Source of the DNA: Rhodococcus sp. IEGM 1381
Lineage (GTDB): Bacteria; Actinomycetota; Actinomycetes; Mycobacteriales; Mycobacteriaceae
Length of the DNA: 64,000 nt
Assembly: GCF_030056795.1 (NCBI RefSeq)
Contig: NZ_JASHKQ010000001.1
Location: 1,488,001 to 1,552,000, forward strand
Direction: 5' to 3'
The notes beneath the pieces were generated by a model that saw only the letters and a program-made list of their open reading frames with translations, searched no databases and was not told the DNA's origin. The position numbers were made by a program, and so were the translations under genes. This document shows positions 1 to 14,700 of this stretch, piece by piece (the first letter of the stretch is position 1; each line of letters starts with the position of its first letter).

Positions 1-2
1 AG

Positions 3-3000
3 CCGACGCACAGTGGTGGGACGCACGAGTTCGTACTCGACCCGAGATTGCACGCCGCCGTCGAGAAACTGGCCACAACGCATCATGTGAGTGCATTCAT
101 GGTGATGCAGGCGGCTGTCGCTGTCGTTCTGTCCCGAGTCGGTGCAGGCGACGATATTCCGCTCGGAACGCCGATCGCAGGCAGAACTGACGACGCCCTG
201 ACCGATCTGGTCGGATTTTTCGTGAATACCCTGGTCCTTCGGGTCGATCTTGCCGGCGATGTCACCTTCGCCGAGCTGCTCGATCGCGTCCGCACGGTCG
301 ACCTGGAAGCGTTCGCGCATGCTGACGTGCCGTTCGAGCGTTTGGTGACCGAAGTGAACCCACCACGCGAGATCGCAAGGCACCCGCTGTTCCAGACGAT
401 GATCACCTGGCACCGAGCACCCGTCGAGCGCCACGATGAGGAGGGCACACCGCGCGATGAGCTCGACATCACCACGCAGCCATTCGAATCGGGTATCGCG
501 ACGTTCGATCTACTGTTCTCGTTCGACGACCGCAGGGGGGTCGGCGGTACGCCCGCGGGCATCACCGGCCACTGCGAGTTCTCTACCGACCTCTTCGACT
601 CCGAGACCGTCGTTGCGCTAACCCGACGATTGCTCGACGTACTCGGTGCCGTGGTCGCCAATCCGGACTGCCTGGTCCACACCGTGCCCGTCCTGTCGGA
701 GAACGAACTCCTCGCGGCTCAGGAGCAGAGCCGGTCAGCATCCGAAGCGCCGTTCGTCTCGGTAGTTCGGCGATTCGCAGACCAGGTCGAAGCGACACCG
801 CTTGCAGTCGCCGCGACGGCAGGGGATCAGCGGCTGACCTACGCCGAACTCGACAAACGATCGGACGAGTTCGCGGCAGGACTGTCGATGCGCAGAATCG
901 GCCGCGAGTGCATCGTGGCAGTCGCACTGCCGAGGTCGATCGACTTGGTGGTCTCGTTGCTCGGCACACTGAAGTCCGGATCCACCTACCTACCGGTCGA
1001 TCCTGGCCTCCCGGAGGCACGGGTAGAGCAGGTTCTGGCCGACGCCGCGCCGAGCATCGTGGTTGTCGGCGATGCGTCCCAGATGTCGGTGGGAGGAACG
1101 GAGCAGGCCACGGTTCGGCAGATTGCAACGTCGGACTCGGCGGTCGTGCGCGTCCGGGTCGCATCGGACGACGCGGCATACATCATTTCCACATCGGGAT
1201 CCACCGGTCGCCCGAAGGCCATCGTGATGACCCACGGATCGCTTGCGAATCTGCTCGGGTGGCACAAAGCGACCACCCCGGTGGAGCGCGATACTGTGGT
1301 GGCCCAGTTCACTGCGGTCGGGTTCGACGTGTCAATTCAGGAGATACTGGCCGCAGTGACGGGCGGCGCGCAGCTGGCTGTGTGCCCGGACGAGGTTCGA
1401 CACGACCCGACCGAATTTGCCCGCTGGCTGGAGGCCGAACGGGTTACCGACCTGTATGCGCCGAACCTCGTGATCGACAGTCTCTTCGCGGCACGAGCCG
1501 CTGCCGGAGTGGAGCTTTCACGTCTCCGTCGGGTAATGCAGGCAGGCGAGGCACTGACCCTCGACGCGCCCGTTCGTGAATTCTTCGCAGCAGATCCGCG
1601 TCGCCGTCTGCATAATCACTACGGACCTGCGGAGACTCATGTGGTCACGGCATTCGAACTCCCGTCAGCGGACGAGTGGCCGTCGACGCCGCCGATCGGT
1701 AGGCCTATCGCCAACACGGGTTGCATGGTGCTCGACGGCGCACTCCAGCCGGTCCCCGACAGAGTTCCGGGCGAACTCTACGTCACCGGGGTAGCAGTCG
1801 GGCGAGGTTACCTGGGGCGTTGGGGGATGACAGCCGAGCGATTCATCGCAGACCCGTTCGGCGACGGTGAACGTATGTATCGCACAGGAGATCTCGTACG
1901 ACGTGAGCCCGATGGGTCACTGTACTTCCTCGGGCGGTCGGACGGCCAGATCAAGCTGAGGGGCTTCCGAATCGAGCTCGAGGAAGTGCGCACTGCTCTT
2001 GCCGATGTCCCGGGAATCGTGACAGCCGCGGTGGTGGTGCGCGAGGACGATCCGGGTGACCGACGGCTCGTGGGATACGTAGTTGGCGACACTTCGGACG
2101 ACTGTGTGAGCGAGGCCGATCCGGGGCTCCGCGCGCGCGACGCACTGCGTGCGGTGCTGCCCGACTACATGGTGCCCGCAGCAGTGATCGATGTTCCCGA
2201 AATCCCTCTGACGCGGACCGGAAAACTCGACCGCTCGGCACTTCCGCGTCCCGAGTACCGCGTCGAAAACGTGCGGTTGCCGGAAACGGAGGTCGAACAA
2301 CGGATGGCGGCAATGTTCGGCGATGTGCTGCGAATCGACAGGCAGATCGGTCGTGACGAGAACTTCTTCGACCTGGGCGGCCACTCTCTCATGGCTACAC
2401 GGTTGGTCGGACGAATCCGTGCCGGGTTCGGTGCTGACATCGGCGTTCGGAACGTCTTCGAAACTCCGACCCCACAAGGCTTGGCTCGTCACATCGATGC
2501 TGATGGCATTTCGCGAGTGCTCGACCGACCCGAGATCGGAACTCTGGCACGCCCGCACCGGCTTCCCCTGTCCGCTGCACAGCGGCGGCTGTGGTTCCTG
2601 TATCGGTTCGAAGGGGCGAATGCCGCGTACAACCTCACAACTGCGCTGCGGATAACCGGGGCACTCGACGTCGACGCACTGGGTCAGGCCGTAGTGGACG
2701 TGTCGTCTCGTCACGAGAGTCTCCGAACGGTGTTTCCCGCCGACGGTGACGGTGCCCATCAGGTCGTGTTACCGATCGCCGAAGTACCGCCACTGCGCCG
2801 GCGCCGAGCGCGGCCGGAGCAACTCGATGCCGCGCTTGCCGAGGAAGCCGCCTACCCTCTGGAGCTGGATACCGAGCTGCCGTTGCGACCGACACTGATC
2901 GAGATGGGTGACGAAGACCACGTTCTGGTGTTGGTCTTGCACCACATCGCCGGCGACGGGTGGTCGATCCCGCTGCTCACCCGTGATCTCACGACCGCCT

Positions 3001-5753
3001 ACAGGTCGCGCACCGAAGGGGCGATGCCGGACTGGGACGATCTCCCGGTGCAGTACGCCGATTTCGCATTGTGGCAGGAGCGGGTGCTGGGCGAGCCGGA
3101 CAACAGCGACAGCGTCAGCGGCCGTCAATTGGGTTACTGGAAGGACGCTCTGCGTGGTTTGCCCACAGAAATCGCTCTTCCTGTGGACCGGCACAGGCCA
3201 GCGGTCGCCAGTCAGCACGGTGCACAGGTCGACGTGGTGATACCGCCGCAAACGCATGCTGCCCTGCGCACACTGGCGCTGCAGCGCGATGTCAGTGTCT
3301 TCATGGTCGTGCAAGCAGCACTTGCGGTGTTGCTCACGCGTTCCGGGGCCGGAACGGACGTACCCATCGGTTCGCCGATCGCTGGCCGCCCCGACGCTGC
3401 GGTAGAAGAGTTGGTCGGCATTTTCGTCAACACGCTGGTCCTTCGCACGGACACCTCCGGCGATCCGACCTTCGCCGAGGTCTTGGCCCGGGTCCGGGAT
3501 GCAGATCTCGCCGCTTTCGCGAACTCCGACATTCCGTTCGAGCGGTTGGTGGAGGAGATGAATCCTGAACGCTCGATGGCGCGCCACCCGCTGTTCCAGG
3601 TGTTGCTGATGTGGAACAACACCGACACCGGGATCGGCGATGCGAACTCGGCCGACGGTGTCACCATCGACCAACTCCCTGTTGCCGCAACGTCGGCCAA
3701 AGTAGACCTTGCACTGAACATTTCGGATCGGACCGCACCGGGCGAGCCCGCGAACGGACTACGGGGTGTGCTCGAGTTTGCGACCGACCTGTTCGACTAC
3801 CGGACCGCAGAGAGTCTGGCGAAAGGATTCGTCAGACTACTGACGGCCCTCGTCGTCGAGCCGGATGCGCCGATCGCCGACGTGGACTACCTGGACCCGC
3901 ACGAACGCGGTGTGCTCCTGCAGGAATGGAACGACACCGCAACGGAATCGGCACCGATCGGCCTTTTGCAGGCTTTCGATGCTTCCGTGGCGAAAGACCC
4001 TACGGCGGTTGCACTTCGGTGCGCGGGACAGGGGTTGACCTATGCCGATCTGGCGGAGCGGGTAGCCACTATCGCGCGCGGCATACGCGCGGCAGGCGTC
4101 GGGTGCGACGATGTGGTGGCAGTGGCATTGCCTCGGACGTTCGACCTTGTCGCGACGTTACTCGGGGTGTTGCGCGTGGGGGCCGGATACGTTCCGCTGG
4201 ACACGGAGTATCCGGCGGAACGGTTGTCGCTCATTCTCGGTGCAACAGAACCGCGTCTGCTCGTGACGGATGAGGAAGGAGCCGTTCGACTGCCCGACGA
4301 CGCCCGAGCGATCCCCACGCAGATGGTGGCCGACGTCCGCGGCGATCGCGCCGAGCAGGACACGTACGAACTCGTACCGTCCACAGCCACCGCGTATGTC
4401 ATCGCGACGTCCGGCTCGTCCGGCCAGCCCAAGAACGTCGTGGTGACGAGAGGAGGCTTGGACAACCTCCTCGGTGCGATGCGAAGCAAGATCGAGCTCG
4501 GTGCCGGCGACCGCTGGCTCGCCGTCACGACCGCCGCGTTCGACATGTCGGTGCCGGAGCTCTATTTACCACTCACGGTGGGCGCGACCGTCGTGCTGAC
4601 CGACCGCGACACCGTTCGCGACGCCCCTGCGCTTGCGGAGCTGATCCGAGACGAGCAAATCAGCGTTCTGCAGGCGTCCCCGAGCCTGTGGCAATCCCTG
4701 CTGGTTTCCTCACCGGAGTCGGTCGTCGGACTTCGAGCTCTCGTGGGTGGCGAGCCCTGGACCGGTGAACTGGCTGCGCAACTGTTGAAACGAGTGTCGA
4801 CGCTGATCAATCTCTACGGCCCGACCGAGACCACGGTCTGGTCGACGTTCGATCGGATATCTCGTCCAGAACCACCGAAAATTGGACGCCCGATGTCCAA
4901 CACCACCGTGTACGTACTCGACGCTCGACTCCGACCGGTTTCGGTCGGGGTGTCGGGTGAGCTCTACATCGGCGGATCCGGCTTGGCACGGGGCTACAGC
5001 AAGCAGCCCGAGCTCACAGTGGAGCGATTCGTCGCCGATCCCTTCGGCACGGGTGACCGGCTCTACCGAACGGGCGATGTCGTCCGCTGGAGCGCGGGAG
5101 GACGCCTGCAGTACCTGGGCCGTGCGGACGATCAAGTCAAATTGCGTGGTTTTCGGATCGAGCTGGGGGAAGTCGAATCGGTCCTCGCCGCGCATCCGAG
5201 TGTCGGGACCGCCGCAGCGGTTGTCCGAGAGGATAATCCGGGCAACGAGCGCCTCGTCGGGTACGTGGTACCTGTCCGTCCCGGACAGGAGATCGACCTG
5301 CAATCGATCCTTGGACACGCGGCGAAGTCGCTGCCCGCGTACATGATCCCGTCAACACTGGTCGCGGTCGACAAGCTTGCACTCACCGTCAACGGCAAAG
5401 TGGACCGGCGTAGCCTACCGGTGCCGGAGCCCGCCGCCGAGGTTCGGGTGGAGCCCCGCACGCGCACCGAGCGGATGCTGTGCGGCGCGTACGCCGAACT
5501 GTTGGGGCACCGAGCAGTCGGCGCGGAGCAAGACTTCTTCGCGCTCGGCGGTCACTCGCTGCTAGCGACCCGATTGATCAGTCGTATTACGGCCGAGACC
5601 GGCGTCGAGCTGTCGGTGCGTGCGGTCTTTCAGCAACCGACACCCGCAGGTCTCGCTGCAGAGGTCGACGCGGCGACATCCATCGACGGTGCGGGCGCGA
5701 CATCGCCGCCCGTGCGCACACGTCCGAAGCTTCGGAGAAGGGCACCGAGATGA
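3..5753 (+). CDS. Non-ribosomal peptide synthetase, 5'-partial: (C)-A-PCP-C-A-PCP
   Basis: The reading frame is already open at the window edge, so the N-terminus lies outside. Domains by position: C-terminal part of a condensation domain (about 3-710), adenylation A1 (760-2250), carrier protein with LGGHS (2280-2500), condensation with HHIAGDG (2560-3900), adenylation A2 (3945-5440), carrier protein with LGGHS (5460-5660). Pocket residues by GrsA alignment: A1 reads DVQYMAHVV, one residue from a known proline code. A2 reads DMPQLGLVW, nearest to the glycine code but differing at three positions. Both A domains keep the A10 lysine (TGKLDR, NGKVDR). No epimerisation domain is visible. The stop overlaps the next NRPS start (ATGA), so the two subunits are co-translated and should act in order. 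Substrates are inferred; the NRPS assignment is certain. Confidence 0.96.
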   Translation, partial: PTHSGGTHEFVLDPRLHAAVEKLATTHHVSAFMVMQAAVAVVLSRVGAGDDIPLGTPIAGRTDDALTDLVGFFVNTLVLRVDLAGDVTFAELLDRVRTVDLEAFAHADVPFERLVTEVNPPREIARHPLFQTMITWHRAPVERHDEEGTPRDELDITTQPFESGIATFDLLFSFDDRRGVGGTPAGITGHCEFSTDLFDSETVVALTRRLLDVLGAVVANPDCLVHTVPVLSENELLAAQEQSRSASEAPFVSVVRRFADQVEATPLAVAATAGDQRLTYAELDKRSDEFAAGLSMRRIGRECIVAVALPRSIDLVVSLLGTLKSGSTYLPVDPGLPEARVEQVLADAAPSIVVVGDASQMSVGGTEQATVRQIATSDSAVVRVRVASDDAAYIISTSGSTGRPKAIVMTHGSLANLLGWHKATTPVERDTVVAQFTAVGFDVSIQEILAAVTGGAQLAVCPDEVRHDPTEFARWLEAERVTDLYAPNLVIDSLFAARAAAGVELSRLRRVMQAGEALTLDAPVREFFAADPRRRLHNHYGPAETHVVTAFELPSADEWPSTPPIGRPIANTGCMVLDGALQPVPDRVPGELYVTGVAVGRGYLGRWGMTAERFIADPFGDGERMYRTGDLVRREPDGSLYFLGRSDGQIKLRGFRIELEEVRTALADVPGIVTAAVVVREDDPGDRRLVGYVVGDTSDDCVSEADPGLRARDALRAVLPDYMVPAAVIDVPEIPLTRTGKLDRSALPRPEYRVENVRLPETEVEQRMAAMFGDVLRIDRQIGRDENFFDLGGHSLMATRLVGRIRAGFGADIGVRNVFETPTPQGLARHIDADGISRVLDRPEIGTLARPHRLPLSAAQRRLWFLYRFEGANAAYNLTTALRITGALDVDALGQAVVDVSSRHESLRTVFPADGDGAHQVVLPIAEVPPLRRRRARPEQLDAALAEEAAYPLELDTELPLRPTLIEMGDEDHVLVLVLHHIAGDGWSIPLLTRDLTTAYRSRTEGAMPDWDDLPVQYADFALWQERVLGEPDNSDSVSGRQLGYWKDALRGLPTEIALPVDRHRPAVASQHGAQVDVVIPPQTHAALRTLALQRDVSVFMVVQAALAVLLTRSGAGTDVPIGSPIAGRPDAAVEELVGIFVNTLVLRTDTSGDPTFAEVLARVRDADLAAFANSDIPFERLVEEMNPERSMARHPLFQVLLMWNNTDTGIGDANSADGVTIDQLPVAATSAKVDLALNISDRTAPGEPANGLRGVLEFATDLFDYRTAESLAKGFVRLLTALVVEPDAPIADVDYLDPHERGVLLQEWNDTATESAPIGLLQAFDASVAKDPTAVALRCAGQGLTYADLAERVATIARGIRAAGVGCDDVVAVALPRTFDLVATLLGVLRVGAGYVPLDTEYPAERLSLILGATEPRLLVTDEEGAVRLPDDARAIPTQMVADVRGDRAEQDTYELVPSTATAYVIATSGSSGQPKNVVVTRGGLDNLLGAMRSKIELGAGDRWLAVTTAAFDMSVPELYLPLTVGATVVLTDRDTVRDAPALAELIRDEQISVLQASPSLWQSLLVSSPESVVGLRALVGGEPWTGELAAQLLKRVSTLINLYGPTETTVWSTFDRISRPEPPKIGRPMSNTTVYVLDARLRPVSVGVSGELYIGGSGLARGYSKQPELTVERFVADPFGTGDRLYRTGDVVRWSAGGRLQYLGRADDQVKLRGFRIELGEVESVLAAHPSVGTAAAVVREDNPGNERLVGYVVPVRPGQEIDLQSILGHAAKSLPAYMIPSTLVAVDKLALTVNGKVDRRSLPVPEPAAEVRVEPRTRTERMLCGAYAELLGHRAVGAEQDFFALGGHSLLATRLISRITAETGVELSVRAVFQQPTPAGLAAEVDAATSIDGAGATSPPVRTRPKLRRRAPR

Positions 5754-8700
5754 CCGATGAAGAGTTTGTTCTGGAGCCAGCCGATGACAGGTCGGCGCTT
5801 GTCGCGCTGTCGTCCCAGCAGCAGCGTCTGTGGTTTCTCCAGCTGCTGGAGGGGCCGAACGCCCTGTACACGGTCCCGGTTGCGCTGCGCTTGTCCGGCG
5901 CAGTCGACAAGGGCGCATTGACTGCCGCCCTGGCGGACGTCGTGGAACGGCACGAGACCTTGCGGACTGTCGTCGAGCCTGCAACCGAAGAACACCCGGC
6001 AGGTCAGCGCGTGTTACCTGTAACCGAAGCCCAGCCGGTCCTCTTGGAGCTGTTGGTTCCGAAAGGCGATGTCGAGGGGGCGATTTCGAAAGAGTTGCGT
6101 CATCCGTTCGACCTTGCGGCCGCGCCACCGCTTCAAGTTCGGTTGATCACCGCCGAGGGGTCGCACGACGAATCAATACTGCTATTGATGGTTCACCATT
6201 TCGCGACCGATGGCTGGTCGACGCCATTATTGGTGCGAGATTTGTTGCGCGCCTACGCTGCTCGTGTCGATAACGTTGCGCCGTCGTGGTCCGAGCTGCC
6301 TGTCCAGTACACGGATTTCACGTTGTGGAAGGACGAGTTGCTGGGATCTGAGACGGACCCGCAGAGCATCGCAGGGGTGCAGCTCGCATACTGGAGCCAC
6401 CAACTCGCCGGTGCGCCGGATGAGCTGTCACTGCCGTACGACCGGGCCCGCGGAACGGTCGCCAGCTATCGAGGTGGATCGGTTCCGGTCATGATCCCGG
6501 CGCACGTGCATCGGCAGATCGTCGACCTGGCCCGTCGGCAGCGAGTCACCGTGTTCATGTTGGCCGAAGCCGTCGTGGCAGTTTGGCTTTCCGCGCACGG
6601 AGCAGGTACCGACATCCCCGTGGGAACGCCGATCGCGGGGCGCACCGATTCGGCGCTGGATGAATCGGTCGGCTATTTCACCAACACATTGGTCCTCCGA
6701 AACGATCTGTCGGGTCGCCCGACGTTCCTCGAACTGCTCGCGCGAACAGCCGAACTCACCCTGGACGCGCACGACCACCAAGACGTTTCGTTCGAGCGCC
6801 TCGTGGAATCGTTGAATCCCGCGCGATCGCGCGCCCGCAATCCGTTGTTCCAGACTCTGCTGACCTGGAACAACTTCGGCGGTGGAACGGCGCGCGCCGA
6901 GGCGAGCGGCTTGACCGGCCTCGACGTCGACCTAATGTCCTTGCACTCCGATTTCGCTCGTTTCGATCTGTCGATCAACCTCACCGAGCAGTTCGGCGGC
7001 GGCGGCGAGCCGACGGGCATCGCGGGGTCGCTCGGATTCGCAACCGATCTGTTCGATCGAGAGACGATCGACGGCTGTGCGGCTAGGCTCGTCCGGCTGT
7101 TCGCCACATTGACCGAATCACCCGACCGGCCGGTCACCACCGTCAGTGCTCTCCCGGAACGCGAGGCGCGGACGATTCTGCGCGAATGGAACGACACAGC
7201 TCGACCGAGAGAAGTCGAATGGCTGACGCAGTTCGAGCAACACGCAGCGACCGCCCGGGATGCCCCTGCCGTGGCGGCGCATCCGAGTGGCGGCGAGCTC
7301 TCGTACGGGGAGCTGAACACCCGGGCGGACGTCCTCGCTGAGCGATTCCATGAGTTGCTCGGCGACGCAGGGCCGGATGCAATCGTGGCCATCGCGCTAC
7401 CTCGTATTCCCGACCTGGTGACCACGCTGCTCGCGGTGCTCAAAGCGGGCGCAGCCTTCCTTCCGCTCGACACGTCGTACCCGGCCGACCGGCTCGAATA
7501 CATGCTGAACGACGCGAGCCCACGGCTTCTCGTGACGACCGCTGGCAGCCTCGACCAACTTCCGGGGACGGTCTCCGAACACATTCGGACGGTGTTGATC
7601 GAACACGAGCTCCCGCAGGGCGAATACGAGCAGCCGGCCTCATTGCTTTCGTCGCGGACCGTGCTCGACGGGCGTACTACGCCGGAGCGCCTGGCGTACA
7701 TGATCTACACCTCGGGTTCGACCGGACGACCGAAGGGCGTCGAGGTGACCCGTGGCGGCCTGGACAACTTCCTCGCCGCGGTGGTTCGCGATTTCGAGCT
7801 GAGCCCGTCGCACAGAATGCTCGCCGTCACAACCCTTGGATTCGACATCGCGAGTCTGGAGATCTTCGCACCATTGTCTGCCGGTGGCACGGTGGTACTT
7901 GCCGATCGCAGCACCACTCGCGATCCGGCGGCGTTGGCCGCCGCGCTCCGAAATGCAGGGGCGACCCACATGCAGGCGACGCCGACTTTGTGGGGCGCGG
8001 TTGTCGAGCACGACGCGAACGCTGTCGATGGTGTCGTCGCACTCGTTGGTGGCGAGGCTCTATCGCCGTTGCTCGCCGAACGCATGGTGGCGGCCGCCGC
8101 GTCCGTCACCAATCTGTACGGTCCTACCGAAACGACCGTGTGGTCCGCCAGCGCCGAGGTTCACGCTGACGAACTGCCTACCATCGGCGCGCCACTGACG
8201 AACACCGAGCTCTTCGTCCTCGGGGCCGATCTCGCGCCGGTGCCGGTAGGAGTCGCAGGCGAGCTGTATATCGCGGGTGACGGCCTCGCCCGCGGGTACC
8301 GCGCGCGGCGCGGTCTCACTGCGGAACGGTTCGTGGCGCACCCGTTCCGGGTTGGAAGTCGGATGTATCGCACAGGAGACCTCGTCCGGTGGTTGCGACC
8401 GACCGCGAACGGGCGCCCACGGCTGGCGTACTTGGGGCGCGCGGATTCTCAGGTCAAGGTGCGCGGATTTCGGATCGAGTTGGGTGAAATCGAGGCGACT
8501 GTCGCGAGGCAACCCGGGATTGCGCGAGTTGCGGTGACCGCGCGCGTCGACGGTGCAGGAAACCATCAGCTCGTCGCATATCTGGTGCCGTCGGATGAAG
8601 GTCGACCGGACCTGGCAGTTCTGGTCGCTGCACTGGGCACCGATCTGCCCGAACATATGATCCCGGCGTCGTTCGCAGTGATCGACGATCTGCCGGTAAC

Positions 8701-11700
8701 GCCGAACGGCAAGATCGACAGGGCTGCGCTACCCGGCCCCGAGGTAGTGGCGTTCGAGACCACCGTCGCGGTTGCGGACTCGGGCGTCGCTCGCATCCCG
8801 CGCACGCCGCAGCAGGTGATCCTCTGCGGATTGTTCGAGGAGCTTCTGGGTCGGCAGATCGGCTTGGACGACGACTTCTTCGTCAACGGTGGGCACTCTC
8901 TCGCCGCTATGCGTCTGGTTTCTCGGATCCGGTCGGTGTTGGGGGTGGAACTCCCGATCGGCCAGTTGTTCGACCATCCGACCGTGGGCGGACTGGTGGA
9001 AGTTTTGCATTCCGGGGCTGAACGGCTCCCCTTGACGCAGCAGGCGCGGCCGGACCGCATTCCTCTGTCCGCAGCGCAGCAACGGCTCTGGTTCCTCGGA
9101 CGCTTCGAGGACGGCAGCGTTGCCTACCACGTGCCCGCAGCGTTGCGGGTTCGTGGACCTCTCGACGCGGAGATCGTGGCGGCGGCACTGCACGAGGTAA
9201 CCACGCGCCATGAAACCCTCCGGACAGTGTTCGACGCTGATGCCGATGGTCCGCGACAGGTGATTCTGCCACCGTCGCAGGCAGTCCCGGACTTCCGGGA
9301 ACATACTGTGGCGGAGGCTGATCTACACGATCTGATCGCTGGGGCGGTCGCGGAGCCGTTCGATCTCGCAGCCGACCTGCCACTTCGGACCCATCTGGTC
9401 AGGGTCGGACAGGATGACCACGTCCTGCTGTTCGTGATGCATCACATCGCAGGCGATGGTGGGTGGTCGATGCCGCTGCTGGTTCGTGAGCTCATGAGCG
9501 ACTACACCGCGCTTCGGGATGGTCGTTTCACACAGCGTCCGCCGCTGGCGGTGCAATACGCCGACTACACACTGTGGCAGAACCAGTTGCTGGGTTCAGA
9601 CCACGAGTCGAGCGCTCTCGGCGCGCTCCAGTTGGCATACTGGCGCACCGCGCTATCGGATCTGCCCGATGAGCTTTCGCTTCCTACGGACCGCCCCAGG
9701 CGCGCCACGCCCAGTTATCGAGGACAATCGGTGTCTCTCGATTTGTCAGCCGACGAAGTCGCCATGGTGAGCCGAGTTGCGGGCGCGCATCAGGCAAGTT
9801 TGTTCATGGTGCTGCAGGGTGCGTTGGTCGCAACGCTGTATCGGTCCGGCGCAGGATCCGACATCCCGCTCGGCACGCCGACCGCCGGTCGCAACGATCC
9901 GGTGTTGGAGGATCTCATCGGGTTTTTCGTCAACACGCTGGTGTTGCGCAGCACAGTGGACGTGGATATGCGCTTCTCGGATCTACTTGCACAGATTCGT
10001 AAGACAGACCTCGACGCATATGGTTGCGCCGACGTGCCGTTCGAACGCCTCGTGGAGGAGCTGAATCCGGGTCGGTCGATCGGGCGACACCCCTTGTTCC
10101 AGACATCGCTCACCCTCAACTCGTTGTCGCTCGACGTTTCGGACGTCAACGCGGGAGTGGTTGTGGAGAACGACCTGCTGATCGAACCGATGAGCGTCGG
10201 AACCGGTTCCGCGATGTTCGATCTTGCCTTCGCATTCGGTGCGGCAACCGATGCGAACGGTCGCACCGTCGGTCTCGATGGCAGGCTCGACTACGCTACC
10301 GACCTGTTCGATCACTCGACGGCATCGGATCTCGCTCAGCGGTTTCGCCGACTCCTACTCGCAGCGTGTGAAGACCCCAACTCCCTGATCGATGACCTCG
10401 ACGTTCTCGACGCCGCCGATCGTCGTGAACTCACTTTCGGTTCGAATTGTGCTGTGGCAGAGTGTGAGTCGCCTGGGTTCGGTATCGTTGATCGGTTCCT
10501 GCGTCACGCGCAGGCATCGCCCGACTCGACTGCTGTGATCGACCTACATGCGCGAATCACGTACTCCGAGCTCGCGGAGCGGGTGCTCCGATGGGCAGCG
10601 GGCATGCGTGCGCTCGGTGCCGGTCCTGACATGTTGGTCGCAGTCGCTCTGCCTCGGACGGTGGACGTAACGACGGCTGCACTAGCGATCCTGGCATCGG
10701 GCGCGGGGTGGTTGCCGATCGATCCGACTCAGCCACCGGGCCGAACTCGCGCCGTGCTCGACATTGCCGAAGCCGCGGTGATCATCACCACCGCAGAGAT
10801 CCGTGCACAGCTGCCCGAGGATCTCGGTGCAACTACGGTCGTCGTAATCGATTCCCTCGCAGGCGATGCCCCCCTGACCGGCACCTGGCCGACCGACGTC
10901 GGACCGTTGACAGCACCGGTACGTGCGCAACCCGACGGCATCGGTTACGTGACCTTCACCTCCGGATCAACGGGAGCACCGAAAGGCGTGGTCGTCACTC
11001 GCGCGAGTCTCGAGAATGTCGTCTCGGCGTTCATACGACGCCTGGCGCTCGGTCCCGCCGATCGATGGGTGTCGGTGACGACGATCGGCTTCGACATCGC
11101 ACAGCTGGAGACGTTGGCGCCGCTGGTGTGCGGGGCCACACAGATCATCGCGGCGGACCACGAAGTGAAGACACCAGCGGCGCTTGTCAGGTTGATGCGT
11201 CGCGAGCATGCGACCGTGTGGCAAGGCACGCCGAGCCTGGCGCAGGCCGTCGTGGCCGAGGATCCGCACACGTTCGACGGACTGAGGGTCGTACTCGGCG
11301 GGGAGCCACTGCGTGCTGATCTTGCGCGCGTGATCGCCGAACACGCGCAGTCGCTCACGAACGGTTATGGACCGACCGAGTCGAGCATCTACTCCAGCCA
11401 TGCCTTCGTGGACGGTAGCGTGACACCCCCGATCGGGGGGCCGGTCGCGGGCACTCGCCTCTATGTCCTAGATCGGCGCCTTCAGCCGGTGCCGGTCGGT
11501 GTACCGGGTGAATTGTTCATCGGCGGCAGGGGAGTTGCGAGGGGCTACCGGAACCGTTCTGCGTCGACCGCAGAGCGATTCGTAGCCGATCCGTTCGTCG
11601 AAGACAGTCGTCGAGGCGAGAGAATGTATCGCACAGGTGATCTCGTGCGATGGACACGCCACGGCGTCCTGCATTACCTCGCACGTCTCGACGACCAGGT

Positions 11701-14700
11701 GAAGCTACGCGGTTTCCGTATCGAGCCGGGCGAGATCGAGGCAGTGTTGACCTCGCACCCCGCACTGGCACGAGCAGTCGTGACAGTGCGGGAAGATCAC
11801 CCGGGCGATCAGCGGTTAGTGGGGTACCTGGTTCCGAACGGCAACGAGGAGATCGACGTCGACGCCGTGCGTCGCCACGCTGCCGCGGCGCTTCCGACGC
11901 ACATGGTGCCATCGTTCTTCGTCACGTTGGATCGCTTGCCTCTGACTGCCAGCGGAAAGGTCGACCGCCGGGCGCTGCCCGCACCCGTCGTGTCCGAATC
12001 GTCCGAGGATTCCGGCTCGGTGACCCCGCTACAGGAGATCGTTTGCGATCTGTTCGCAGACGTACTCCAGGTGCCGCGTGTCGGTCTGAACGACGACTTC
12101 TTCGCTGTCGGTGGACATTCCCTGCTCGCTGCTCAACTGATGGCCCGCGTGCGCGCAACTCTGGGAGTCGAGCTCGAGATTCGAGACCTGTTCGGTTCGC
12201 CGACGCCGGAAGGCATCGACAGGCTGATCACAGGTCGGCTTCGTCGTCATGTGGTTACGCCGCCGGTCGTGCGGCAGCCGCGTCCGGAGCGAATTCCGCT
12301 GTCGTTCGCGCAGCAGCGGTTGTTCTTCCTTTACCAGTTGGAGGGTCCACAGCCCACGTACAACGTGGCGACTGCGCTGAAACTTCGTGGTCCGCTGGAC
12401 ATCGAGGCGCTCGGGTTGGCGTTCAACGATCTGGTGGTCCGCCACGAGAGTCTGCGGACCGTGTTCTCCGCCGACGACGACGGGGAGATTCAGCGAATCC
12501 TGCCGCCCAACGGGGTTCACCCCGCGGTCGAGGTCGTTCCTACCACTGACCAGAATGCAGCTCTGCATGATGCCGTCGGGTACGGTTTCGACCTCACCCA
12601 GGAGATCCCGATCCGGGTGTGGCTGTTCGAGTCGGACTCACCGAGGGGCGACACGTCGGTCGGTGTTGCTCAACGAGGAGTAGGCAGCGAACGGACGCTC
12701 CTGGTACTGATGCACCACATTGCATGCGACGGTTGGTCTCTCGGCGTGCTTGCCAGGGAACTGATGAGCGCGTACGAGGCGCGGTGCTCCGGTGACGAGG
12801 CAGACTTGCCCGAACTTCCGGTGCAGTACGCAGATTACGCGTTGTGGCAACGGGAGCTTCTGGGCGATCTCGGTCTGCCCAGCGCGCGTGCCGTCGCCCA
12901 GCTGGACTACTGGCGCGACGCGTTGGCAGAGCTTCCGACGGAAATCGCCCTTCCCGCCGACCGCCCACGTGCGGACAATGCGATTCGCCGCGGAGCAACA
13001 GTGTCGTTCAGCTTCGACGCAGACCTGCACGCCGCGATCGTCGCACTCGCGGCCCAGCGGCAGGTTTCGACCTTCATGGTGTTGCATGCCGGACTGGCCA
13101 CGTTGCTGCATCGATTGGGGGCGGGTACGGATATCCCGATCGGAGCGCCCGTGGCGGGCCGAGCGGACTCTTCTCTGTCGCAGCTCATCGGATTTTTCGT
13201 CAATTCGCTTGTGCTTCGCACGGACCTCAGCGGAGAGCCAACTTTCCTGGAGCTACTCGATCGGGTGAGAGATTCGGACTTGGAGGCATATGCGAACGCC
13301 GACTTGCCGTTCGAGCGGGTTGTCAACGAACTGAACCCGGAGCGATCACTATCGAGGCATCCACTGTTTCAAACGGAGTTGGTGTGGGCCGAACAGGGGC
13401 GAGACCGTCCCCGTTCCGAATTCGCTGGAGTGCAGATTGCCCAACAGCGCGCTGACACCGGTGTCGCACGGTTGGACCTGTCCTTCGCTGTGGTCGGACA
13501 TAGAACCGAAGATGGTCGACCGGCCGGAATAACCGGCAAGTTGCTCTACTCGACGGACCGGTTCGACGACAGCACAGCGACGGCGCTCGTCGACCGGTTG
13601 CGGGTGCTGATGAATGCGCTGGTTCGACGATCCGACGTTCCTGTCGGCATGGTCGAGTTGATCACGGACGCTGAGCGATCCGCTCTTCTCCGATGGAACG
13701 AGACGGCGCAGGCCGACGATGCGCCGTCGTTGGCAGAGCAATTCGCGGAGCAGGTCAGGATCACCCCCGAGGCAGAAGCAGTTGTCGAAACTGGGGGCGA
13801 CCATTCCGACCGGAGCTTGACGTATGCGGAACTCGACCGTCGTGCCGAGGTACTCGCGAACCGACTTTTCGACGCGGGTGTAGGTGCGGAGCATCGCGTA
13901 GCAGTCGCGTTGCCGAGATCCGCCGATCTCGCTGTTGCGTTCATCGGGGTGCTGAAGGCCGGTGCGTGCTACGTGCCCATCGATCTGTCGCTACCGGATC
14001 AGCGAATCGATCTCATCCTCGACGACGTGAACCCCACCGTGATCGTGAGCTCAACGCACAATTGGACCGTTGACCGAGCACCCGACGTCCCGCGCCTGAT
14101 AGTGGACAAGAGGGAACCCCATCGCACTGATGGGCTGCGGTCAAGGCCGCGTCATGCGCCGGACAATGCGGCTTACGTGATCTACACGTCCGGTTCCACG
14201 GGGCGACCCAAGGGAATCGTCATGCCTGCCCGCGGCGCGGTCAACCTGATCGGATGGCACAACCGCACGGTAGGAGCAGCGCCCGGACGCCGAATCGCCC
14301 AGTTCACCGGTGTGGGGTTCGACGTCTCGATTCAGGAACTTCTGACGGCGCTCACGACCGGAGCGACCCTCGTCGTGTGCCCAGACGACGTGCGGCTCGA
14401 TCCCGTTCGTTTGGCGCGGTGGTTGGCCGAGGAACGGGTGAACGAGCTGTTGGCTCCGAATCTCGTGATCGATGCGGCGCTCGAAGCAGCAGCGACCGAG
14501 GGAATCGAACTGAGTTCCCTACAGAAAATCTTCCAGGCGGGCGAAGCGTTGACGCTGCGGCGTCCAGTTCAGGAGTTCTTCGCCGGAGCTCCTGATCGTC
14601 GGCTGTACAACCACTACGGGCCAGCCGAGACTCATGTCGTCACCGGCACACAAGTTGAGGTGCTCGCCGAGCAATCGCAGTTCCGGGCCGGCGTACCGAC

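Noticed and set aside
48..48. TTG at 48 as the true start of the first NRPS
   Set aside because: The same frame is open from base 3 with condensation-domain sequence before the TTG, so the gene continues upstream of the window.
908..1579. Plus-strand ORF in another frame within the first A domain
   Set aside because: Arg/Gly-rich translation typical of out-of-frame high-GC coding sequence.
83..3721. Long minus-strand ORFs opposite the NRPS genes (for example 1917-2759 and 2769-3674)
   Set aside because: They mirror codon structure of the real genes, show no protein family features and lack start signals.
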